Assembly (NCBI RefSeq): GCF_018279165.1
Contig: NZ_CP047292.1
Coordinates: 1-64,000, forward strand
Direction of reading: 5' to 3'
DNA: 64,000 nt
Source: Falsirhodobacter algicola
Lineage (GTDB): Bacteria > Pseudomonadota > Alphaproteobacteria > Rhodobacterales > Rhodobacteraceae
Under the pieces are notes generated by a model. That model had not been told where the DNA came from and did no database searches. It saw nothing but the letters and a program-made list of their open reading frames with translations. Made by a program: the position numbers and the translations under genes. Of the stretch, positions 52,970-60,813 are shown one piece after another. Every line of letters begins with the position of its first letter. Positions within the stretch are counted from its first letter, which is position 1.

Positions 52970-55207
52970 TCAGGGGGCGGGATCGCCAGTCACGAGCACC
53001 ACATCCCGCGTCTTGGTGGACGGCGGCACCAGTTGCGACAGAACGCCGTACCGGGCCTCGCATCGGCCGGTCTCGGTCTGGAAGGCGGCATAGTCGATGC
53101 CCTTGATCTGTTGATCGGTCTGGGTCAGGCGCTGGCCGCCGCAGGTCACCGTGGTCAGCCGCGCCGCGCCGAAAGCCCGCGGCAGCAGGATCGTCGCATG
53201 CTCCGCCCCCGGCCGGATGTCCACGGTGAAGCGCAGGGTCGAGCCGTCCCACTCCCCCGCCCGCAGGTCCGAGGCGTTGCGCCCGTCCAGCCATTCCAGC
53301 ATCTGCTCGGACGATACGAGCGCCACGCCCCGCGCCTCGGCGGCGTCGATGATCCGGTCGGCATAGCTGTCGGTGTAATCGACATGGGCCGCGAAGGCGC
53401 CGAAATACTGATCCGATCCAAGGGCGCGGTCCAGAAGGCTCGCGATGCCGAAATCCTGCGGCACGCCGTCTTCGTTCACCAGATGCGTCGCGGTCTGATA
53501 GATGTCGAGGACGCGGCCATCGTAATCCACGAAGGGCATGGGGAAGCCCGACCCCGTCATGAAGCCCGGCCGCTGCTGCAACCAGTTCGGCGGCCACGAA
53601 TAATAGTTGAGATCGAAGCGCACGCCCCGCGCACGCTCGAACTCCGGCACGTCGGTCCAGCCGTTCCAGACGATGCAATGCAGACGCTCGCTCCGCTGGG
53701 CGGGCAGATCGGGATAGCGGTCTTGGAACTCGTCGAATTGCTCGCCGATGATGTGGTCGAGCTCGGGGCTGGGCACGTCGTGGCATCCGCTGTCCACATG
53801 CACGCCGAGTTCGAACCCCTGTTCGGAATAGGCGGCGGCGCGCGCGGGATCGAGATAGGTCGCCAGCGTCAGATAGGAACTGGCGCGCAGGCATTCCCAC
53901 GCCGCCAGATCGCAGTCCTTGGGGCTGTCGGCCAGCAGCCGGTCGAACATCTGGCCCGTCCCGTCGGGCGTGGCGTGATCGTCGCCCGTCAGCACCACCA
54001 CCGCACGGCGGTCATCGGGCAGATACCAGAAGCGCGGCACCGGCATCGGCGCGGCCGTCACGATCAGGTTCGCCATCAGGCGCTGCAATTCGTCGGCCTG
54101 CGGCACATGCATCCGGTCCAGATCGACGAAATCGGGATAGAAGAGGTCGTTCGGGCGGCGCGGCGCGGAGCCGTCGCGTTCTTGGTTGATCCAGAAAGGG
54201 TTGCCCTGACGGGTCAGCACGACCGTCTCGGCAAGGCTGAAGGGGAAGATCGCGACGGTGCCGCGCCCGCGCCGCAGCGTCACCCCCGCCGGATAGGGCA
54301 GCGGCGTGCTATGCGTGTCGAACAGCTGTCCAAGCGCGCGGGGCGCCGTGGGCGCCGCCCCCGCCGTTCCCGCCACGAGCGAGGGCGCATCCCCCGGCCC
54401 CGTGCCCCCCGGCATGCGGAACAGTTCGACCGGCCCATGCAGACCCAGCTTCACCCCGCTCAGCGCGCGGGTCGCCTCCTGATCGGCCGCCGGCTCCAGC
54501 GAGGCGCCGTGGATCGTCCCCGCCGCCAGCGTCTGCGCCCCGAGCGCGGTCATCAGCCCGCCCTCCGGCTTCATCGCGATCAAGAGACCGCCCTGCTGCA
54601 CCCAATCGTTCAGCGCGGCGATCTGATCCTCGTCCAGATGGCGGCTGGCAAGGATCAGCACCGCGCGGCCCTTCAGCGCGTCGCGGTCCAGATCCTCGGC
54701 GGGGATGCTGCGCCCGGTGAACCCTTCGGCCCGCAGGATCGGCAGATAGGCGCTGCCATAGGCCGCGTCGGCCCCGAGCGCGACGAGAACCGGCGCGTCC
54801 TTCGGCCCCTCGGCGGCGGGTTCCGCCTGCGTGCGGAATGCGGTGCAGGTGACGCGCGGCCCCACCACGCGCTGCACGATCGCCCGCCGCTGGCGCGTGA
54901 TGCACAGACGGTAGGGCGTGTCCCAATGCAGCGGCCCCGCCGCCTGCGCCATAAGCATCCGCCGATCCCCCGGCAGGCGCCATGCCACCGTGTCCACCGC
55001 GCCCTCCGGGCCGGTCAGGGTGGCGGTGGTGTTCCACGGCACCTCTTCCTGAAAGGCGACCTGAAAGGCCCGGGCGGGATGGATCGCCTCCTCCCCCGCG
55101 ACCAGTCCGATGAACCGGACCGAACGTGCGGTTTCGTGGCGCCACATGCCGAAGGCCAGAGACGCGGCGACGGCGATCAGGGCGACGGCGAGAATCAATC
55201 GCTTCAT
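52970..55207 (-). CDS. Large exported protein: Ig-like, ThuA-like and NodB-like regions
   Basis: 745 aa with an N-terminal signal or anchor (LILAVALIAVAASLAFG). Residues ~35-115 look like a bacterial Ig (SbsA-type) domain, ~140-330 like a ThuA/GATase-like domain (APVLVALGADAAYGSAYLPILRAEGF, LKGRAVLILAS), and ~395-640 like a divergent polysaccharide-deacetylase (NodB) barrel, with AVVVLTGDDHATPDG standing for motif 1 (Asp pair) and FELGVHVDSGCHD for motif 2 (His). The domain calls are inferences from motifs. It may act on surface or wall polysaccharide outside the cytoplasm. Divergent from glyoxalase I. Not a recognised named gene. Confidence 0.7.
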   Translation of the reverse strand: MKRLILAVALIAVAASLAFGMWRHETARSVRFIGLVAGEEAIHPARAFQVAFQEEVPWNTTATLTGPEGAVDTVAWRLPGDRRMLMAQAAGPLHWDTPYRLCITRQRRAIVQRVVGPRVTCTAFRTQAEPAAEGPKDAPVLVALGADAAYGSAYLPILRAEGFTGRSIPAEDLDRDALKGRAVLILASRHLDEDQIAALNDWVQQGGLLIAMKPEGGLMTALGAQTLAAGTIHGASLEPAADQEATRALSGVKLGLHGPVELFRMPGGTGPGDAPSLVAGTAGAAPTAPRALGQLFDTHSTPLPYPAGVTLRRGRGTVAIFPFSLAETVVLTRQGNPFWINQERDGSAPRRPNDLFYPDFVDLDRMHVPQADELQRLMANLIVTAAPMPVPRFWYLPDDRRAVVVLTGDDHATPDGTGQMFDRLLADSPKDCDLAAWECLRASSYLTLATYLDPARAAAYSEQGFELGVHVDSGCHDVPSPELDHIIGEQFDEFQDRYPDLPAQRSERLHCIVWNGWTDVPEFERARGVRFDLNYYSWPPNWLQQRPGFMTGSGFPMPFVDYDGRVLDIYQTATHLVNEDGVPQDFGIASLLDRALGSDQYFGAFAAHVDYTDSYADRIIDAAEARGVALVSSEQMLEWLDGRNASDLRAGEWDGSTLRFTVDIRPGAEHATILLPRAFGAARLTTVTCGGQRLTQTDQQIKGIDYAAFQTETGRCEARYGVLSQLVPPSTKTRDVVLVTGDPAP

Positions 55208-55293
55208 GATGGGGTCCTTGCAGGCGTGTCGGGAACCTTGCCAAACGACCACCCCCGCCCCCGCACCGCAACCGGGCCCTTAGGTCAGTCGCG

Positions 55294-55307
55294 CTGATCC
55301 AAATCAG
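55294..55307. promoter_or_regulatory. Possible Crp/Fnr-type site upstream of gloA
   Basis: The perfect inverted repeat CTGAT-ccaa-ATCAG differs from the FNR/FnrL consensus TTGAT-N4-ATCAA only at its outermost symmetric pair. It lies 86 bp upstream of the large exported protein and 89 bp upstream of gloA, so it could act on either. Confidence 0.4.
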
Positions 55308-55396
55308 ACAGCGCGCGCATCCCCATGGCGGTATCCAGTACCACCGCCGCGCCTTTCGCCCTATGTTGCCCCCGGCCGATGATGCAGGAGGATACC

Positions 55397-55798
55397 TTGG
55401 CGAAACTGGTGCACAGCATGATCCGCGTTCTGGACGAAGCGCGGTCGGTGGCGTTCTACGATCGGGCCTTTGGGCTGAAGGTCGCGGACCGTTTGGATTT
55501 CGAGGGCTTCACCCTCGTCTATCTGTCGAACCCCGAGGCCGCGTTCGAATTGGAGCTGACGGTGAACAAGGGCCGGACCGAGCCCTACGACATCGGCGAC
55601 GGCTATGGCCACATCGCCGTCGTGGTGGAGGATCTGGACGCCGAACATGCCCGCCTGACGGCCGCAGGCTTCGCCCCGCGCCGGATCGTGGATTTCCGCA
55701 ACGACGGCGCCCCCGTGGCGCGGTTCTTCTTCATCGCCGATCCGGATGGATACGAGATCGAGGTGATCGCCCGCGGCGGCCGCTTCGGCGGCAACTGA
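55397..55798 (+). CDS. gloA: Lactoylglutathione lyase (glyoxalase I)
   Basis: 133 aa from the TTG start at 55397. It converts the methylglyoxal-glutathione adduct to S-lactoylglutathione. The metal ligands are in place: His in LVHSMIRVLD near residue 5, Glu in FELELTVNKG, His in DGYGHIAVVVED and Glu in YEIEVIARGG. The TTG is chosen because aggagg lies five bases before it and the resulting start AKLVHSMIRV matches the usual glyoxalase I N terminus; two upstream ATG codons (55379, 55382) precede that ribosome site. galM follows after 32 bases. Confidence 0.93.
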   Translation: MAKLVHSMIRVLDEARSVAFYDRAFGLKVADRLDFEGFTLVYLSNPEAAFELELTVNKGRTEPYDIGDGYGHIAVVVEDLDAEHARLTAAGFAPRRIVDFRNDGAPVARFFFIADPDGYEIEVIARGGRFGGN

Positions 55799-55830
55799 CC
55801 CCCTGCCCCCGGCTCGAAAGGGAGACGACC

Positions 55831-56886
55831 ATGACCGGCACCACCCACCGCGACCCGTTCGGCCAGCAGATGGAGCGGGTGATCCTGCGCCTGCCCTCGG
55901 GGGCGGAGGCGCGGATCATCACGTTCGGCGCGGCACTTCAGGCGCTGATCGTGCCGGACCGGGATGGGCGGCTCGACGACGTGGTGCTGGGCCATGATGG
56001 GCCGGAGGGCTATCTGGCGCAGCGCGACCTCTATGGCGCGACGGTCGGGCGCTATGCCAACCGGCTGGCGGGCGGGCGGTTTCCCGGCGGGCGCGTTCCC
56101 CCGAACGAAGGCCCCCATGCCCTGCATGGCGGGGCCGAAGGGTTCGACCGCCGCCTCTGGACGGTGGAGGATGCGGCGGCGGGTGCCGTTACGCTCTCGC
56201 TGATCAGTCCGGACGGCGATCAGGGCTTTCCGGGGCGGATGCAGGTCCGCACCACCTATGCCCTGAGCGAGGAAGGCGGCACCGTCACCCTGCGCATCGC
56301 CTTCGAGGCGACGAGCGACCGCGACACCCCGATCAGCCTGACGAACCATTCCTATTGGAACCTCGGCGGGCATCTGGCCGATGCGGCGCGGATGCGCGAT
56401 GCGATGGGCCACCGGGTGCAGGTCCGCGCCGCGCGCTATCTGCCCATCGACGACGGCATGATCCCCGAAGGCGCCCCGGCCCCGGTGGCGGGCACGCCCT
56501 TCGATTTCCGCGATCCCATGCCGCTGGGTGCGCGCATCCGGCAGGGCGATGCGCAGCTTCTGCGCGCGGGGGGCTACGATCACACCCTCTGCCTCGACGA
56601 CGACTGCGCAGAGGGCGCGCGGGCGGCGGTGGTGGAGGATCCGGTGACGGGGCGGCGGATGGAGATGTGGACCGATCAGCCCGGCCTGCAACTCTATTCC
56701 GCGAACCGCCTGCCGGTGCACCGCACGGGCAAGGGCGGCATCGCCCCCCGCCCCGGCGACGCCCTCTGCCTCGAGGCGCAGGCATGGCCCGACGCCCCGA
56801 ACCGCCCCGATTTCCCCCCCGCGATCCTGCGGGCCGGCGCGCCGTGGCGGCGCAGCATCCGCTACCGCTTCAGCGCGGCACCCTAG
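55831..56886 (+). CDS. galM: Aldose 1-epimerase (galactose mutarotase)
   Basis: 351 aa beta-supersandwich enzyme that interconverts alpha and beta anomers of aldoses. ATVGRYANRLAGGRF and NEGPHALHGGAEGFDRRLW carry the first conserved His, SLTNHSYWNLGGH the catalytic His near residue 175, and CLEAQAWPDAPN the catalytic Glu near the C terminus. The ATG has a gggag six bases upstream. It is grouped with gloA, and the two may share a transcript. Sugar specificity cannot be read. Confidence 0.94.
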   Translation: MTGTTHRDPFGQQMERVILRLPSGAEARIITFGAALQALIVPDRDGRLDDVVLGHDGPEGYLAQRDLYGATVGRYANRLAGGRFPGGRVPPNEGPHALHGGAEGFDRRLWTVEDAAAGAVTLSLISPDGDQGFPGRMQVRTTYALSEEGGTVTLRIAFEATSDRDTPISLTNHSYWNLGGHLADAARMRDAMGHRVQVRAARYLPIDDGMIPEGAPAPVAGTPFDFRDPMPLGARIRQGDAQLLRAGGYDHTLCLDDDCAEGARAAVVEDPVTGRRMEMWTDQPGLQLYSANRLPVHRTGKGGIAPRPGDALCLEAQAWPDAPNRPDFPPAILRAGAPWRRSIRYRFSAAP

Positions 56887-56983
56887 GCGGGGGACGCGGA
56901 AGATGACGTAACGGCACAACTTGTCCTTGTTCCGGGCAAAAGCGGATGCGACAAAGGGCTTAACGGTATTCAGAGGGAATTGC

Positions 56984-59815
56984 GTGCCATCGCCCGAGAC
57001 CACATCTTCGATGATGACTGAGGAACAGGCGCGCTCGGCCGCGCTGCATCGCTTCGACATCCTCGACACCCCGAGGGAGGCCGATTTCGATGACATCGCC
57101 GCCCTTGCGGCGGAGGTGTGCCAGACACCCATCGCGGTCGTGAACTTGGTCGATACGGATCGGCAATTCTTCAAGGCGGAGGTCGGCCTCGGCGTGCGGG
57201 AAACCCCGCTCGACACCTCGTTCTGCGGGCAGGCGATCCTGAGCGAGGACATCATGATCGTCCCCGACGCCATGCTCGATCCGCGCTTTTCGTGCAACCC
57301 GCTCGTCACGCAGGCGGGGGGGCTGCGCTTCTATGCCGGGGCGCTGCTGCGCACGCGGGAGGGGCATGCGATCGGCACGGTTTGCGTGCTCGATACCCAG
57401 CCGCGCACCCTCGACGATCATCAGGTCCGCACCCTGCGCCTTCTGGCGCGGCAGGCGATGACGCAACTCGATCTGCGGGTGGCGCTGCGCAAGGCGCAGG
57501 ACGCCGAGGCCCGCCGCCAGCAGGTGCTCGACAGCGCGGTGGATCACGCGATCATCTCGCTCGATCTGGACGGGCGGGTGACGGGCTGGAACCTCGGCGC
57601 GTGCAACGTTCTGGGATGGAGCGCGGAGGACATGCTCGCGCGGCCCATCGACACCATCTTCACCCCCGAGGACTGCGAGGCCGGCATCCCCGCCCGCGAG
57701 ATGGAGGCCGCGCGCATCGACGGGCGCGGCGCCGACGAACGCTGGCACCTGCGCCGCGACGGCACCCGTTTCTTCGCCTTGGGCGAGATGATGCCCCTGC
57801 GCGACGGTCAGGGCCAGCATGTCGGCTATGTGAAGATCCTGCGCGACCGGACGCGGGCGCGGCGGCAGACGCAGCGGCTGGCGCTCTTGGGGCAGGCTTC
57901 GGCGCGGCTGCTGTCGTCGGACGATCCGGCGCGGGCGCTGCATCCCATCCTCAGCGGCGGGGCCGAGGCGATCGGCTTCGATCAGTTCTGCCTCTTCGAC
58001 CTTGCCCCCGACGGGCAGACGCTGATCCTGCAACAATCGGGCGGCCTGCCCCCCGACCATCGCGACCTCCTCGAGGAGGCGACGCTCGACGTTCCCCTCT
58101 GCGGCATCGTCGCCGAAACGGGGCGGCCGCTGATCCTGACCGATCTCGACGGGCCGGTGACGCAGCGGTTCCGCATCGCGCAGGATTTCGGGATGAAGGC
58201 CTATGCCGGGATGCCGATCTGCGTGCGCGGGCGGCTGGTGGGCGTCATCTCCTTCGCCAGCAACCGCGCCACCTCGTTCGACGACGAGGCGCTGTCCTTC
58301 TTCGGCACCATCGCCCGTTTCCTGTCCATCGCCCATGAACGGGCCGAGGATGCGCGCCAGATCCGCGACGCCGAACAACGCTCGCGCCTTGCGCAGGAGG
58401 CGGGGCGCATCGGCACGTTCCAAGTGGATGTGCACACCGACACCGTCCTTGCCTCGCCGCAGTTCTGCCGCATCTTCGGCCTGCCCGAGGCGACGGCGCT
58501 GAAGGCCGCCGATCTGGAGGCGCTGGTGCTGAACGAGGACGGCGCGCAGCCGTCGAACCGCGCCGGGCGGCAGGAGGGCCGCGACAGCGGCGATGTCGAA
58601 TACCGCATCCTGCGGGCCGATGACGGCACGCAATGCTGGATCCAGCGGCGGGCCGAATATCTGCGCGACGACGAAGGGCGCGTGCGCTGGATGGTCGGCA
58701 CCGTGCAGGACATCACCCACCGCAAGCTGGCCGCCCTGCGCCAAGAGGCGCTGCTGACGCTGGGCGTGCGCCTGCGGCAGGCCACCGCCCGCCAAGCGAT
58801 GATCGACATCGCCTGCGAAACCCTGCACGAGGTCTTGGAGGTGACGCGCGCCGGCTATGCCAGCGTCGATCGCCGCGCGGGGATCTATGTCGTCTCCGGC
58901 CTCAGCGGCGACGGGGCGGAGGGGCTGCATGCCAGCTACTCCCTCGGAGATTTCGCGGCGAGCACGTCCCATCTCGTGGCCGGGGACACGCTGGTGCTGC
59001 GCGACATCGAACACGAACCGGCGCTGGCCCGCGACCGGGACAGCTATCGCGCGGCGGCGGTCGCGGCGCAGATCAGCGTGCCGCAGATCGAACGCGGCGA
59101 TCTGGTGGGCGCGCTGTTCGTGCATCAGACCCGCCCCCGCGACTGGACGAGCGAAGAGGTCGATTTCGTCCGCCGCCTTGCCGACCGTTTCTATGCCGCG
59201 CTGGCCACCGCCGCCGCCGAGGAACGCCAGAACGTGCTGAACCACGAACTCTCGCACCGGCTGAAGAACAGCCTGTCGATGGTGCAGGCCATCGCCAGCC
59301 AGACGCTGCGCAGCGCCACCAGCCGCACCGCGCTGGAGGATTTCCTGCACCGCATCCGCGCCCTTTCGGCCGCCCATGACGTGCTGCTGGACCACAAATG
59401 GGAGGCGGGGGCGATCCATGACATCATCCGCTCCACCGCCGCCACGCTGGCGCAGGCCGACCGCATCCGCGCCGAGGGGCCGGACCTGTCACTCGGCCCG
59501 CGCAGCGCGCTGACGCTGTCGATGCTGCTGCACGAACTGGCGACGAATGCGGTGAAATACGGCGCCCTCTCCACCGAGGCGGGCGTGGTGGAGATCCGCT
59601 GGACGCTGGAGGAGATCGGCCCCGGCGACCGGGATTTCGTGCTGCGCTGGCACGAGGAGGGCGGCCCCCCCGTCGCCCCGCCCCTGCGCCACGGCTTCGG
59701 CTCGCGGTTGATCCGGCTGGGGCTGACCGGCGCGGGCGGGGTCGAGCAGCAGTTCGACGCCGAGGGCCTGCGGGTCAGCATGCGCGCGCCGCTGTTCTCG
59801 CTGGTGCAGGACTGA
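56984..59815 (+). CDS. Multi-sensor histidine kinase, HWE family
   Basis: About 943 aa, no membrane helices. Domains in order: GAF (about 20-175, FDDIAALAAEVCQTPIAVVNLVD), PAS (about 190-300, DHAIISLDLDGRVTGWNLGA), GAF (about 310-460), PAS/PAC (about 480-590), GAF (about 600-745) and an HWE-type kinase domain. The phospho-acceptor is in NHELSHRLKNSLSMVQAIASQTLR and the ATPase region in LLHELATNAVKYGAL. No receiver is attached; the stand-alone receiver at 43.0 kb is a candidate partner. A GTG at 56984, five bases after gaggga, is chosen; an ATG at 57011 fits the conserved start TEEQARSAALHRFDILDTP equally well. Likely light, redox or small-molecule sensing. Confidence 0.88.
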   Translation: MPSPETTSSMMTEEQARSAALHRFDILDTPREADFDDIAALAAEVCQTPIAVVNLVDTDRQFFKAEVGLGVRETPLDTSFCGQAILSEDIMIVPDAMLDPRFSCNPLVTQAGGLRFYAGALLRTREGHAIGTVCVLDTQPRTLDDHQVRTLRLLARQAMTQLDLRVALRKAQDAEARRQQVLDSAVDHAIISLDLDGRVTGWNLGACNVLGWSAEDMLARPIDTIFTPEDCEAGIPAREMEAARIDGRGADERWHLRRDGTRFFALGEMMPLRDGQGQHVGYVKILRDRTRARRQTQRLALLGQASARLLSSDDPARALHPILSGGAEAIGFDQFCLFDLAPDGQTLILQQSGGLPPDHRDLLEEATLDVPLCGIVAETGRPLILTDLDGPVTQRFRIAQDFGMKAYAGMPICVRGRLVGVISFASNRATSFDDEALSFFGTIARFLSIAHERAEDARQIRDAEQRSRLAQEAGRIGTFQVDVHTDTVLASPQFCRIFGLPEATALKAADLEALVLNEDGAQPSNRAGRQEGRDSGDVEYRILRADDGTQCWIQRRAEYLRDDEGRVRWMVGTVQDITHRKLAALRQEALLTLGVRLRQATARQAMIDIACETLHEVLEVTRAGYASVDRRAGIYVVSGLSGDGAEGLHASYSLGDFAASTSHLVAGDTLVLRDIEHEPALARDRDSYRAAAVAAQISVPQIERGDLVGALFVHQTRPRDWTSEEVDFVRRLADRFYAALATAAAEERQNVLNHELSHRLKNSLSMVQAIASQTLRSATSRTALEDFLHRIRALSAAHDVLLDHKWEAGAIHDIIRSTAATLAQADRIRAEGPDLSLGPRSALTLSMLLHELATNAVKYGALSTEAGVVEIRWTLEEIGPGDRDFVLRWHEEGGPPVAPPLRHGFGSRLIRLGLTGAGGVEQQFDAEGLRVSMRAPLFSLVQD

Positions 59816-59816
59816 C

Positions 59817-60773
59817 ATGAACCTTGGCGCGGCGATCCCGGCGACCGACGGCGCAGCCCGCGCGCGGGGAATCGCGGCGGTGCTCGTGGCCTCGGCGCTG
59901 TGGGGCACGACCGGCACCGTCGCGGCGCTGGCGCCCGGGGTGGCGGCGGCCACGATGGGCGCGGCGGCGATGGGCGTCGGCGGGCTGCTTCAGGCGCTGC
60001 GCGCGGCCCCGGACATGGCGCGGTCGGCCCCGCAGCTGCGCCGCCATGCCGGGATTCTGCCGCTGGCGGCGCTGGCGGTCGCGGTCTATCCCCTCGCCTT
60101 CTACAGCTCCATGCGGGCGGCGGGGGTGATCGTGGGAACGGCCGTCAGCATCGGGTCCGCCCCGCTCTTTTCCGCGCTGGTGGAGATGGTGGCCGACGGG
60201 CTGCGCCCCGGACGCCGCTGGCTGGCGGGGGCGCTGATGGGCATCGCCGGGATCACGCTGCTGACGGCGGGCGGCCATGGCACCGCCGGGGCCGGGACCG
60301 GCCATGCCGCGCTCGGCGTCGGGCTGGGGCTGGTGGCGGGGCTGACCTATGCGCTCTATTCGTGGATCGCGGGGCGCGCGATGCGGGCGGGCCTGCCGGG
60401 CGGGGCCACGATGGGCACGATCTTCGGCGGCGGCGGGCTCTTGCTGATGCCGGTCCTGCTGCTGACGGGCGGGCCGCTGCTGGCAAGCTGGGGCAATGCG
60501 GCGGCGGGGCTGTGGATGGCGCTCGGCCCGATGTTTCTCGGCTATGTCTGCTTCGGGCACGGCCTTGCCCGCATCCGCGCCAGCGAGGCGACGACCCTGA
60601 CCCTGACCGAACCCGTCATCGCGGCGCTGCTGGCGATGGCGGTGCTGCACGAACGTCTGAGCGGCCCGGCTTGGGTCGGTGTCGCGCTCGTGGCGGGCTG
60701 CATGCTGTGCATCGCGCTGCCGCAGCGGCGTTTGGCCGCAGGAAATGTGCGACATCCCGCGCCCCGGCCCTAG
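59817..60773 (+). CDS. DMT-superfamily EamA transporter (carboxylate/amino acid exporter-like)
   Basis: 318 aa with ten membrane helices in two EamA repeats. VLVASALWGTTGTVAALAPG begins the first, and FLGYVCFGHGLARIRASEATTLTLTEPVIAALLAMAVLHERL is the conserved end of the second. The ATG follows the kinase stop by one base, so it is probably translated from the same message. Substrate unknown; coupling to the kinase is inferred from spacing alone. Confidence 0.87.
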   Translation: MNLGAAIPATDGAARARGIAAVLVASALWGTTGTVAALAPGVAAATMGAAAMGVGGLLQALRAAPDMARSAPQLRRHAGILPLAALAVAVYPLAFYSSMRAAGVIVGTAVSIGSAPLFSALVEMVADGLRPGRRWLAGALMGIAGITLLTAGGHGTAGAGTGHAALGVGLGLVAGLTYALYSWIAGRAMRAGLPGGATMGTIFGGGGLLLMPVLLLTGGPLLASWGNAAAGLWMALGPMFLGYVCFGHGLARIRASEATTLTLTEPVIAALLAMAVLHERLSGPAWVGVALVAGCMLCIALPQRRLAAGNVRHPAPRP

Positions 60774-60813
60774 GTTCCGGCATCACACGCCGAAACCATC
60801 CCGGAGAAATGCT

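Noticed and set aside
56910-56933. EcfG-like promoter (GGAAC ... cGTT on the minus strand) near the HWE kinase
   Set aside because: The spacer is 15 bases rather than 16-17, and it points away from the kinase into the 3' end of galM, with no minus-strand gene to drive.
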